32,813 nt of DNA from Hyphomicrobiales bacterium (GTDB lineage: Bacteria > Pseudomonadota > Alphaproteobacteria > Rhizobiales > Beijerinckiaceae). Each line of letters begins with the position of its first letter. Position 1 is the stretch's first letter. The notes under the pieces were generated by a model that saw nothing but the letters and a program-made list of their open reading frames with translations, ran no database searches and was not told the origin of the DNA. The position numbers and the translations under genes were made by a program. This document shows, one piece after another, positions 24,154-31,576 of this stretch. The DNA lies in the NCBI GenBank assembly GCA_019246665.1, contig JAFAQA010000005.1, forward strand, positions 1 through 32,813, given 5' to 3'.

Positions 24154-24222
24154 TTATGACCGTAGTCCCGCGTTTAACTGTTTAGGACTCGGAAACGTGT
24201 TGGTGACACGGAAGATCCTCAC
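24154..24222 (-). pseudogene. Tiny leader remnant of a GT4 glycosyltransferase
   Basis: A 22-codon reverse frame starting at GTG 24222 reads VRIFRVTNTFPSPKQLN. It resembles the M-x-IL-VT-x-x-PSP opening of GT4 enzymes, as in the larger remnant starting at 20938. It stops at 24154, just before the intact GT4 begins. It may mark where a previous glycosyltransferase was replaced by the AT-rich one. Confidence 0.35.
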
Positions 24223-24266
24223 GACTAGTGTTCACTACATCCTTGGTAGAAACTGCTGTCGATTTG

Positions 24267-25013
24267 CTAGTCTACGCCGGTAGTCGCTTTGACCCGCCGG
24301 CGGATCCCCGCCGGGACACCCATCACGAGTGCACCGTCGGGCACGTCCTTCGTCACCACCGCGCCAGCGCCAACGACGGCGTCAACGCCAATTCTGACGC
24401 CTGGCAATAGGTTAGCTCCCACTCCGATCGCCGCGCCGCGCGCGATATGGGGCCCGAGCATGGTCGAACCGCCGTAGCCGTCGCGGCCGATCGCATTATC
24501 GTTTGAAGTGCCGACACAGCCCGAGATGAACACGTCGTCTTCGATCGTCATATTGCCCGCCAGCCAGGTGTGATCCTGCACCCGAACGCGATCCCCGATT
24601 CGCGTGTTGTAATTGACTGTGACGTAACGTCCGATGACAGTCTTCGCGCCGATCCGCGATTGTTCACGGATCGAGGCGCCGTCACCAATCAGAGTCCCCG
24701 CGCCGAGCGAGACGCCGTAAAAAATCACCGCGTGAGGTCCGATAGAACAATCGGCGCCGATATCGACCCATGCCTCGAAACGCGGCGCGCGCGACAACGC
24801 ACCGGCCCCCTTCGGCGGCTTGCCGATATAGGCTCCTGGAAAGATTTCGACGTTGTCCCTGACTATTGCGCCGCTCTCGATCACGACATGCGGGTGAATG
24901 ACCACCCCGTTGCCAATCGTAACATCAGGCCGCACGACGGCGAACTCGGCAATCGCCACGCGCGCACCGATCGCCTCGGTCTCGACCACCGCCCATGCGC
25001 TGATTCGATTCAT
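24267..25013 (-). CDS. Left-handed beta-helix (hexapeptide repeat) acyltransferase
   Basis: A 248-residue protein made almost wholly of hexapeptide repeats ([LIV]-G-x4). Examples are VAIAEFAVVRPDVTIGNGVV at the N-terminus, VDIGADCSIGPHAVIFYGVS in the middle, and AAIGVGANLLPGVRIGVDAV followed by VTKDVPDGALVMGVPAGIRR, the standard ending of sugar N-/O-acetyltransferases. It likely transfers an acyl group from acyl-CoA to an aminosugar. Following the oxidoreductase and aminotransferase genes, it could be the WbpD-like acetylation step, although it is longer than typical WbpD. I chose the ATG at 25013: it overlaps the stop of the aminotransferase (ATGA), indicating translational coupling. The longer open frame is a shadow of that gene. 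Confidence 0.87.
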   Translation of the reverse strand: MNRISAWAVVETEAIGARVAIAEFAVVRPDVTIGNGVVIHPHVVIESGAIVRDNVEIFPGAYIGKPPKGAGALSRAPRFEAWVDIGADCSIGPHAVIFYGVSLGAGTLIGDGASIREQSRIGAKTVIGRYVTVNYNTRIGDRVRVQDHTWLAGNMTIEDDVFISGCVGTSNDNAIGRDGYGGSTMLGPHIARGAAIGVGANLLPGVRIGVDAVVGAGAVVTKDVPDGALVMGVPAGIRRRVKATTGVD

Positions 25014-26188
25014 GGCCAAGCCTTTGCGACATCGGCGGGGAGCGCTGTGCCCGAATACGATGACACCTGCAATTCCTTGTGACCGTCCCGCTCGGCCGCA
25101 GCGCGCGCAATCGCGGCGATATGGCGCGCCTGGTCGCGTCCGAGCTCGGCGAACATGGGTAGGGACAATGATCGATCGGCCATCGCTTCGCAGCACGGCA
25201 AGTCGCCCCGCCTGTAGCCGAGATGGGAGAGAGCAGGCTGTAGATGGAGCGGCAATGGATAGTGGATCCCGGTCGCCACGCCGGCTTCCTCGAGCTTACT
25301 TTGCATTGCGTCCCGCTCGTTCGTGGCGATCACATACAAATGGTAGACGTGCGTCGACCCCCGTCGGACGAACGGCGTCTTGATCCTCGACTGCGCCAAC
25401 TCTGCGGCGTACCACTCGGCGGCGCGCCGCCGATTGGCATTCCATTCATCCAGGCGCTGGAGCTTGATCTGCAGGACTGCCGCCTGGAGGGTGTCGAGCC
25501 GGCTGTTGAACCCGATCTCGGCGTGCTTGTAGTGGGTTGTTCGACCGTGGTCGCGCAGACGTTCGATCCGCTCGGCAATCGCGGCACTGTTGGTGGTGAC
25601 CGCTCCGCCGTCACCATAGGCCCCGAGGTTCTTTGCCGGATAAAACGAAAAGCATGCAGCATCGCCGAGTGACCCAGTTCGGCCCCCCTGATATTCCGCC
25701 CCGTGCGCCTGGGCCGCGTCCTCTACTACATAGAGGGCGCGCCGCCGTGCGATGTCTTTGATCGGATCCATATCAGCCGGCTGGCCGAAGAGGTGGACTG
25801 GGACGATCGCTCTCGTACGAGGCGTTAGGGCGCGCTCGATCATCGTGGGATCGATCGTGTAGGTGTCTGGATCGATATCGACGAACACGGGCCGCGCTCC
25901 CGTCGCAACGATGGCGGCCGCGGTGGCGATGAAGGTATTGGCGGTTGTAATTACCTCGTCGCCACGTCCAATGCCCAAGGCCCGCAGCGCCAGATGAAGC
26001 GCGTCCGTGCCGTTGGCCACACCGAGCGCATAGCGTACCTGGCAATACGCGGCGAAATCTCTTTCGAACGAGACAACTGCCTCGCCACCGATGAACCGCG
26101 CGGAATCGAGAATGCCCCGAATTGCTTCGGCCACCTCGTCCTTCAGCGTCTCATATTGCGCTTTGAGATCGACGAACGGAATGTGCAT
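25010..26188 (-). CDS. DegT/DnrJ/EryC1/StrS-family sugar aminotransferase
   Basis: A 392-residue PLP-dependent aminotransferase that converts a keto-sugar nucleotide to an amino-sugar. It opens MHIPFVDLKAQYETLKDEV, the usual family start. It has GVANGTDALHLALRALG (56-72), EVITTANTFIATAAAI (78-93), VVEDAAQAHGAEYQG (154-168) and SFYPAKNLGAYGDGGA (181-196), with Lys186 the expected PLP lysine. GIHYPLPLHLQPA lies near the end. AAGG upstream of the ATG at 26188 supports this start. An ATG at 26233 that overlaps the sugar transferase stop is an alternative and would add 15 residues. Its neighbours suggest a WbpE-like role after the Gfo/Idh/MocA dehydrogenase. The product sugar is not defined by the sequence. 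Confidence 0.92.
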   Translation of the reverse strand: MHIPFVDLKAQYETLKDEVAEAIRGILDSARFIGGEAVVSFERDFAAYCQVRYALGVANGTDALHLALRALGIGRGDEVITTANTFIATAAAIVATGARPVFVDIDPDTYTIDPTMIERALTPRTRAIVPVHLFGQPADMDPIKDIARRRALYVVEDAAQAHGAEYQGGRTGSLGDAACFSFYPAKNLGAYGDGGAVTTNSAAIAERIERLRDHGRTTHYKHAEIGFNSRLDTLQAAVLQIKLQRLDEWNANRRRAAEWYAAELAQSRIKTPFVRRGSTHVYHLYVIATNERDAMQSKLEEAGVATGIHYPLPLHLQPALSHLGYRRGDLPCCEAMADRSLSLPMFAELGRDQARHIAAIARAAAERDGHKELQVSSYSGTALPADVAKAWP

Positions 26189-26229
26189 TTGTCGAACCTT
26201 AGAGAAACCATCTCTGTCACTCGAGAACC

Positions 26230-26946
26230 TCATCGGGCGCCGCGCCGCCGCAGCACCGCGGGAAATGTCAGGGCAATCAACTTCAGGTCGATCCATAACG
26301 TCCAGTTCATTGCATACTCGACATCCATCTCGAGCATCACGTCGGGGCCGAGGCGACCCCTGCCGCGCACCTGCCAAATTCCTGTCATTCCGGGCCTCAC
26401 CACGTGACGCTTATGGTGCCAGTCTCGGAAGTATTCGAGTTCATAAGGAATTGCCGGCCGTGGACCGACGATGCTCATTTCGCCCCGCAATACATTGACG
26501 AGTTGCGGCAGCTCGTCGAGGCTGGTTCTCCGCAGCCGCCGCCCCACGCGCGTGATGCGAGAATCGTCCGTCAGTTTGTATGGAGCATCGGGGTCGTCCG
26601 AGAGCGGCTCCTTCGCCCAAAGCCGCCGGATCGCCTCTCGGTGGATGCTATCGTGGGCGTTGTGGCGGAGCGTCCGGAATTTGAAGCAGTTGAACGGCTT
26701 CTCGTCTCGCCCGATCCGACGTTGCCGAAAGACCGCGGGTCCGGGGCTGTCGAGACGGATTGCTATTGACACCATCATGAGGACGGGCGCCAGCAGCACG
26801 ATCGCGAGAACGCTGATCGCGACATCAAGCGCCCGTTTGCCGAATTCCCGCGCGATCGCCCTCCGTCGAGTGGTTTCATGCGGCGGCAATTTCGGGACCT
26901 CCCACCGACACGTTCCCCCGCCGAAAAGTCGGTTGATGCTTATCAT
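26230..26946 (-). CDS. Initiating sugar transferase, second copy (ExoY/PssA-type)
   Basis: A 238-residue undecaprenyl-phosphate sugar-phosphotransferase of the short form. The anchor helix is at about 40-66 ([20 protein letters not shown]). The catalytic part follows with [54 protein letters not shown] and [17 protein letters not shown]. The ATG at 26946 overlaps the oxidoreductase by 71 bases and lacks a ribosome site. A TTG at 26889 preceded by GGGAGG may be the true start, giving 219 residues. It sits between the dehydrogenase and aminotransferase genes, which suggests that the aminosugar they make is the first sugar of a repeat unit. That is an inference. Confidence 0.91.
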   Translation of the reverse strand: MISINRLFGGGTCRWEVPKLPPHETTRRRAIAREFGKRALDVAISVLAIVLLAPVLMMVSIAIRLDSPGPAVFRQRRIGRDEKPFNCFKFRTLRHNAHDSIHREAIRRLWAKEPLSDDPDAPYKLTDDSRITRVGRRLRRTSLDELPQLVNVLRGEMSIVGPRPAIPYELEYFRDWHHKRHVVRPGMTGIWQVRGRGRLGPDVMLEMDVEYAMNWTLWIDLKLIALTFPAVLRRRGAR

Positions 26947-28045
26947 TGCTACGGTGTTTGTGGTTGCGCCGTAGACACGCCGATGCCGCCTCGAGCGCTG
27001 CTACAACGCGCAGCCCACGCAATCCATCCGCGAGCGGCCGTTTCCCCGTCATGATCGCGTTCACGAAGTCGAGCACCTCGAGTTTCAGCGGTTCGCTGTT
27101 GGATATTGCGGGGATGTGAACGTCGCCATGATGATACGCCGACTGGAAGTCCGCGTAGGAGTCGCCATCGATCCGCGGCCTGAAGCGCTTTTGGTAAACG
27201 CGCACTTTCTCGGACGGCTGCACGTCGTCGAACACCAGCATCGCATTGCTTCCGACGATCGTGATCTGGCGCACCTTGACTGGGTCTAACCAGGAAACAT
27301 GCACATGAGCGGCCACGCCGCTCTTGAACCCCATCTTGGCGTAAACAACGTCCTCAACGTCGGGCAGGACGTGCGCGCAACCCCAGGCGCCGATGCTTTG
27401 CGCCCGCTCTTCCAGCAGGGAGAAGATGATCGAGAGATCGTGCGGCGCCAAGTCCCAAAGGACATTGGCGTCCTGCCGGTAGAGACCGAGATTCAGGCGC
27501 CGCGAATCAATGTAGTAAAGCTCGCCTAGAGAGCCGCTCTGGATCATCTGGCGCATAAAACACACCGCCGGGTGATATTCGAACGTGTGCCCGACCATCA
27601 GCACACGCTTGCGCTGTTCGGCGATCGCATTCAACTCGCGGCATTGCGCGCTCGTCATGGCCAGCGGCTTCTCGACAAGCGCGTGCTTTCCGGCCTGGAG
27701 AACCGCGCGCGCCAGTTCAAAATGCGTCACCACAGGTGTGGCGACGATGACCCCGTCTATAGACGGGTTATTCAGTATCGCGTCGACATCACGCGTAACA
27801 GCGACAGTGGGATATTGTGAATGGATATATTCCAATCTGTCAGGGCGCGGGTCGGCGGCCATTGACACCCTTGCGTCGCGTATGTCGCAGCTGACACGGA
27901 TGTGTTTAGCACCCCAGTAGCCGCAACCGATTACGGCGAGCAGCGGGCCGTCCTTTGCGGTCTGAATCTCCGCGTCCTCGGTTTGGTTCGGAGTATCGAA
28001 AAAAAGGGGGACAGGTTTGGAATGCAGTACCTTCGAACGAGACAT
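26876..28045 (-). CDS. Gfo/Idh/MocA-family oxidoreductase (WbpB/WlbA-like sugar-nucleotide dehydrogenase)
   Basis: A 389-residue NAD(P)-dependent dehydrogenase. The Rossmann motif [16 protein letters not shown] is at 35-50, and [20 protein letters not shown] follows at about 99. The family's catalytic EKPLAM is at 125-130, with a second block [20 protein letters not shown] nearby and [10 protein letters not shown] carrying the conserved His-Asp. WbpB-type relatives oxidise C3 of UDP-sugars to a ketone that a DegT aminotransferase then aminates. Both partner genes follow here. The residues before the Rossmann domain (1-33) are longer than usual. GGGAGGGAG just before the ATG at 28045 is a very strong ribosome binding site. 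A 169-base gap separates it from wzz, so it may have its own promoter. Confidence 0.91.
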   Translation of the reverse strand: MSRSKVLHSKPVPLFFDTPNQTEDAEIQTAKDGPLLAVIGCGYWGAKHIRVSCDIRDARVSMAADPRPDRLEYIHSQYPTVAVTRDVDAILNNPSIDGVIVATPVVTHFELARAVLQAGKHALVEKPLAMTSAQCRELNAIAEQRKRVLMVGHTFEYHPAVCFMRQMIQSGSLGELYYIDSRRLNLGLYRQDANVLWDLAPHDLSIIFSLLEERAQSIGAWGCAHVLPDVEDVVYAKMGFKSGVAAHVHVSWLDPVKVRQITIVGSNAMLVFDDVQPSEKVRVYQKRFRPRIDGDSYADFQSAYHHGDVHIPAISNSEPLKLEVLDFVNAIMTGKRPLADGLRGLRVVAALEAASACLRRNHKHRSNDKHQPTFRRGNVSVGGPEIAAA

Positions 28046-28146
28046 GCTCCCTCCCTAGGTCGCTCTCCTTATTCGAATTGACTACTGCTACAAAATTCTT
28101 TTCTCGAATTTATTACAAACAAACGCAGTGAAGCGCACTATTGAGG

Positions 28147-28165
28147 GCTAATCCCAAAGATTAGC
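28147..28165. repeat. Perfect 7-bp inverted repeat between wzz and the oxidoreductase operon
   Basis: GCTAATC-ccaaa-GATTAGC forms a perfect seven-pair stem with a five-base loop in the 169-base gap. No T-run follows on either strand, so it is not a convincing terminator. It may be an operator or a weak hairpin in the leader of the oxidoreductase operon. Confidence 0.4.
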
Positions 28166-28214
28166 AGCGCGAAATCGCACCGCTCGCAACCGCTAAGTTC
28201 GTGGGGCGGATCGA

Positions 28215-29846
28215 TTAGTCCAAAAAATTTTTTTCGAGGGCATTTGGCAGTTTGACGTTCCTGACATCGTCGACCGCAAGGGGGTCCTGCCCGCAAACTA
28301 TGTCGACGATGCCGGTGGTACCGCCGATAGAGCTTTGTGCGACACCCGTCGCCGGGAGCTTAAACGACGCGGGGTTCCGCGCGGTTTCGGCGCGCGACCG
28401 CACGTCAGTCGCGGCTTCCACGGACCCGCGCGATGCGACATTGTATGTGCCGACGCGAGCCAACGCTTCTGGCAAGAGAGCCGCGGCCGATGCCAAAACG
28501 ATCCCCCCGACCAGGCTCAGCGCCAGGAAAATGCCCAGTTGGGGAAAGGCGGGAAAAACTGGCGGGCTTGCCAATTGCGCAATTCGCAAGCCCAATACGC
28601 GTGCGTTCGCGAGACTCGTGTTGATCCGCTCTTCAGTGGTTCGCTTCGCATAACTCTCGGCAGCGGTCACCGCCAGCGTCAAGTCCCGACTCAGCCGATT
28701 GAATTCCCCCTCTCTCGATGAGAGAGCGGCAAGCTCCTTGTTTACACTGTCGAGCTCTCTGCCAAGGTGTGCCTCCCGGTTCTTTGCGCCGGCAAACTCC
28801 GCGTCAACCTTGAAAAGATCATCCATTGTGTCCTGAAAGACACGGACGAGAAGGAGCGGTGGCGCATCGGTGAGAGATCGCTCCTCCTCGCTCATCCTGG
28901 CAGTCTTTTCAACGTTCTTCGCTCCCAAGCTGTTCACAACCCCAGTGACGAACTCCGATTGCGAGACCGGTTTGAGCCTCAATAGCTCCTCGGTCAGTGC
29001 TTGCTTCCGACCTTGTAGTTCTACTATGGAGCCTCGCGTTGAACTAAGGGATTCGGCAAGGTCATTCGCACGTCTGAGAAGGAGAGAGCGCTGATCGTTG
29101 ATGGAATAGATCGAGACTGCGGCCGAAAAGTTCTCAAGTCTAGAGGCCGCCTTCTGAACCTCTTCCTCCAGCTGTTTCCTCTGCACGTCAAAAAATTGGA
29201 AGGCGCCGGGCACGTTGATAAGCTCCGCCTCCTTGGCGACCAACGCGTCAACGAGCGCATTGACGAACTCGGCCGCGATCACCGGATCGCGGTGAGGAAA
29301 CGAAATTTTCAGAAGGTCGGTTTTGCCCTCTGCTTGCACGGAGATGGAGCGCCGCAGCGTTGAAATCAGGATGGCGTCATTGCGTCGCGCCTGATCAGCG
29401 GGAGGCAAGCGCTCAAAACCAAGCTTAGCGGCCGTTTCGCGCAAGATCGAAATCTGATCAGCGGAAAGCAAGCGCTCGAGAGGTAGCTCAGCTGCCCCTT
29501 CGCGCAAGATCGAAATCAGGTGGCCGCCGTTCATTCTGTCGAAGTCAGGAAAAAGACGCTGAAGACCTACCTTGTTCGCTGCTTTGCCCACAACGTCGTC
29601 CGTCTCGGCAAGTCGGACGAGCGAATTGATACCGGTAGGGTCGACGACGCTGCGGGAATCCAAACGCTCGGTGCGCTCGGTGACACCATTCCCAACCAAG
29701 AGCTGGGCCTCGGCCTCGTAACGCCGACCGACAAGTAGATAGGTGGAAAGGAACACGCCGAGGACCGTCAGAAAGACGGCAAGCGCCACGAATTTGCGGC
29801 GCTGCAGCGCGGCAATCAGAATCTTGGCGGCAAACAGCAGCTCCAC
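28215..29846 (-). CDS. Polysaccharide co-polymerase / chain-length determinant (Wzz/GumC-like, no kinase domain)
   Basis: A 543-residue inner-membrane protein. It has an N-terminal helix (about 18-37, FVALAVFLTVLGVFLSTYLL) followed directly by RRYEAEAQLLVGNG, the Wzz domain start. A long periplasmic coiled region follows (FFDVQRKQLEEEVQKAASRL, about 228-247), then a proline-rich stretch PPVFPAFPQ and a second helix (about 440-465). It lacks the Walker A/B and tyrosine-rich tail of ExoP-type kinases. Instead it ends in an 80-residue tail of unknown role. It would set chain length together with Wzy. The start is a GTG with GGGGGAG seven bases upstream. Residues about 110-155 contain a tandem 21-residue duplication. 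It is the first gene of the minus-strand block. Confidence 0.86.
   Translation of the reverse strand: MELLFAAKILIAALQRRKFVALAVFLTVLGVFLSTYLLVGRRYEAEAQLLVGNGVTERTERLDSRSVVDPTGINSLVRLAETDDVVGKAANKVGLQRLFPDFDRMNGGHLISILREGAAELPLERLLSADQISILRETAAKLGFERLPPADQARRNDAILISTLRRSISVQAEGKTDLLKISFPHRDPVIAAEFVNALVDALVAKEAELINVPGAFQFFDVQRKQLEEEVQKAASRLENFSAAVSIYSINDQRSLLLRRANDLAESLSSTRGSIVELQGRKQALTEELLRLKPVSQSEFVTGVVNSLGAKNVEKTARMSEEERSLTDAPPLLLVRVFQDTMDDLFKVDAEFAGAKNREAHLGRELDSVNKELAALSSREGEFNRLSRDLTLAVTAAESYAKRTTEERINTSLANARVLGLRIAQLASPPVFPAFPQLGIFLALSLVGGIVLASAAALLPEALARVGTYNVASRGSVEAATDVRSRAETARNPASFKLPATGVAQSSIGGTTGIVDIVCGQDPLAVDDVRNVKLPNALEKNFLD
29392..29517 (-). repeat. Tandem 63-bp duplication inside the wzz-like gene
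   Basis: Two adjacent 63-base units (29392-29454 and 29455-29517) share long identical stretches, such as CGCGCAAGATCGAAATC at their ends and TGATCAGCGG at their starts. They encode two copies of a 21-residue unit, the first reading ISILREGAAELPLERLLSADQ. The length is a multiple of three, so the frame is kept and the periplasmic region is lengthened. Confidence 0.8.
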
Positions 29847-29899
29847 CTAAAGCTCCCCCTTGCTCAACAGGCCCGGCTCGCACCCGTCCGCTCTGGCTA

Positions 29900-29918
29900 C
29901 TCGAGGCCGGGCCTCGAG
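29900..29918. repeat. Perfect 19-bp palindrome upstream of wzz
   Basis: CTCGAGGCC-g-GGCCTCGAG has two perfect nine-base arms around one central base, 54 bases upstream of the wzz GTG. Its position fits a regulator binding site or a leader hairpin for the minus-strand block. The rest of the 288-base gap between wzz and the integrase shows nothing else that is clear. Confidence 0.45.
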
Positions 29919-30134
29919 CAGCTCATGCACGCGTGAAGCCTTCTAATGAGATTAGCGCAGCGCAATGCAATTTACGAGGCATTAAAACACGCTGACAAGG
30001 CTCGAAAGGGGTAGACCAGAAGAGGCCATCGCCCCAAACAGCGCTATTGGAGAAGACAAGTTGCGACGCCCGAGCCCCACCCGCGGTGCGCCTCACGATG
30101 CGCCAGCACGATACCCCCAAGGAGGTAACCTGAC

Positions 30135-30884
30135 ATGACCAAGCTCACCACCGAGGCCGTGGTCCGGCTCACGCGGCCAGCGGGCAAGGGTGACAAGATT
30201 TTTTGGGATGACGGGCTCGCCGGCTTTGGCTTATGCATTCAAAGGCCGAAGAAAACGTGGGTTGTCCAATATCGCGTCAAAGGCGCGGGTAAGCAGCGTC
30301 GGCATAGCTTCGCGACCGTCGAGCAACTGTCCGTGACCGATGCCCGCAAGGAAGCTGGCAGGCTGCTTGCCGAGGTCAGAATTGGCGGTGATCCGGCAGA
30401 GGACAAGCGCAAGCGGATCGAGGTTGCTCGCGCGCAAGACAACGCACCAAAGGCGATCACCCTTGGAGAGGCAGCGAAGCGGTTCCTCACGGGAGCCGAG
30501 ACACGTTTGCGGCCGAACAGCCTCCGGGAGGTGCGGCGCCACCTGCTCGGACAATGCGTTGGTCCGAGCTTGATCTCGACAAGGCAGAATGGACGATCCC
30601 CGGCGAGCGGACGAGAACCGGCGTGCGCATCTGGCGCCGCTGTCGGGTGAGGCGCTCACAATCCTGGAACGACGGCGACCGGCATGGCCAAACTGGGAGT
30701 TCAATTGCCGGTGATCGAGCGAGTTCTCAAATACGTCTCGGGCAGCTTCGGCGGAATCGTGGGCGTCTATCAGCGCCACGATTATGCGAACGAGAAACGG
30801 CAGGCTCTCGACCTGTGGGCTCAGCACATTCGCAAGATCACGGGCCGGGCGTCGAATGTGGTCACGATGGTCAGGCGGGGGTGA
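30135..30884 (+). pseudogene. Decayed tyrosine recombinase (genomic island integrase)
   Basis: The first part (30135-30570) encodes the arm-binding domain of P4-type integrases: KLTTEAVVRLTRPA, FWDDGLAGFGLCI, KTWVVQYRVKG and ARKEAGRLLAEVRIGGDP. The core is then broken. MRWSELDLDKAEWTIPGERT appears in another frame at about 30554, HLAPLSGEALTILERRR in a third, and the C-terminus resumes at 30684 with MAKLGVQLPVIERVLKYVSG. GVYQRHDYANEKRQALDLWA holds the likely catalytic Tyr. The stretches with the first catalytic Arg and the HxxR box are deleted, so it cannot be active. AAGGAGG nine bases before the ATG marks the original start. It faces the 3' end of tRNA-His, about 340 bases away, a classical island border arrangement. 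Confidence 0.87.
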
Positions 30885-31219
30885 GATTCCTCGAGGTGTG
30901 AGTGTCAAGCCAGTCGGTCGAGGCAGTGGCGTTGATCTGGACGGCAACCCGAGGGGCATCGGCACGATGCGGGGGGCGCCAGGAACTTTTGAAACGTGCC
31001 CGCCGCTACCCGTATAGCGCCCTACCGTCGCAATGAGCCTCCACGGGGCTGGCAAGTGGGCATGGCGCACGCGGGAGACCGTTGGGGAAGCCTTCAACGT
31101 TCAACGTGGGGAGCCGGGAGAGGCGGTCGAAACCGGTCGGCGCTGCTTCCTATGTGCTTCCTAAGTGCCAATTCTTAGGAAGCAGTGACGGCAAACTTAA
31201 CGTCAAGTCTTTGTCTCAT
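30885..31219. other. Gap between the integrase remnant and tRNA-His; no gene seen
   Basis: This 335-base stretch has no convincing gene. It holds a 10-bp inverted repeat with an extra direct copy of one arm near 31145-31183, described separately. If the island used tRNA-His as its target, the attachment core should lie at the right edge of this stretch or inside the tRNA 3' end. Confidence 0.4.
31156..31183. repeat. Perfect 10-bp inverted repeat with an extra half-site
   Basis: GCTTCCTAAG-tgccaatt-CTTAGGAAGC is a perfect ten-base inverted repeat. A further partial copy, GCTTCCTA, lies at 31145-31152 in direct orientation. It is located between the integrase remnant and the tRNA. No T-run follows. 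It could be an integrase or excisionase arm site, or a tRNA downstream hairpin. Confidence 0.55.
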
Positions 31220-31296
31220 TGGTACAGCCGGGTGGATTCGAACCGCCGACCCCCAGATCCACAATCTGGTGCTCTAACCAACTGAGCTACGGCTGC
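31220..31296 (-). tRNA. tRNA-His (anticodon GTG), CCA encoded
   Basis: The reverse strand gives a full 77-base cloverleaf. The acceptor is GCAGCCG paired to CGGCTGT. The D-arm is GCTCAGTTGGTTAGAGC, and the anticodon stem is CCAGA/TCTGG around TTGTGGA (anticodon GTG). The T-arm contains GGTTCGAATCC and the gene ends in ACCA. The discriminator is A73 and the preceding base is T, not the G-1 that tRNA-His needs in most bacteria. This is the variant seen in many alphaproteobacteria. The 3' end faces the decayed integrase. Confidence 0.96.
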
Positions 31297-31576
31297 ATGA
31301 CGAGGGACGATCGCGTCCGATCAGGGCATCTACCGGGTCTTACGATAGGGGCCAAAGGTTTGCAACCATTCACCATCGTTCCTGTCTCAGGGCGAAACGG
31401 GTTTCCGAGGGGCCTCGTTCCACCTGTCCCATGCGCCCTATGGGAAGCTTGCCCGAATAGCGGACCGCCCTATTTTTGACAGTATCTCCCTTGCGATGGC
31501 AGGACCGATAGGCATGTGAAGCGCGCTAAGCTCGGCGCGCGTCCCATGGAGCTCGGTTCCTGATGGACAAGGCTCG

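Noticed and set aside
7122-24222. Recurring AAGATCCTCACG-like motif near 7122, 20930 and 24210, first taken for a shared regulatory site
   Set aside because: At 20930 and 24210 it is the complement of the codons for the GT4 opening M/V-R-I-L/F, so it reflects homologous gene starts. The 7122 copy is in the other orientation and fits a similar gene-start scrap.
24570-25082. 170-codon plus frame over the acyltransferase
   Set aside because: Asp/Arg-rich shadow of the hexapeptide repeats; no start signal.
30231-31097. 288-codon reverse frame over the integrase remnant
   Set aside because: The forward integrase motifs are unmistakable; the reverse frame has low-complexity composition.
31476-31504. 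TTGACA as a possible -35 box for the membrane protein gene
   Set aside because: No -10-like sequence at 16-18 bases spacing.
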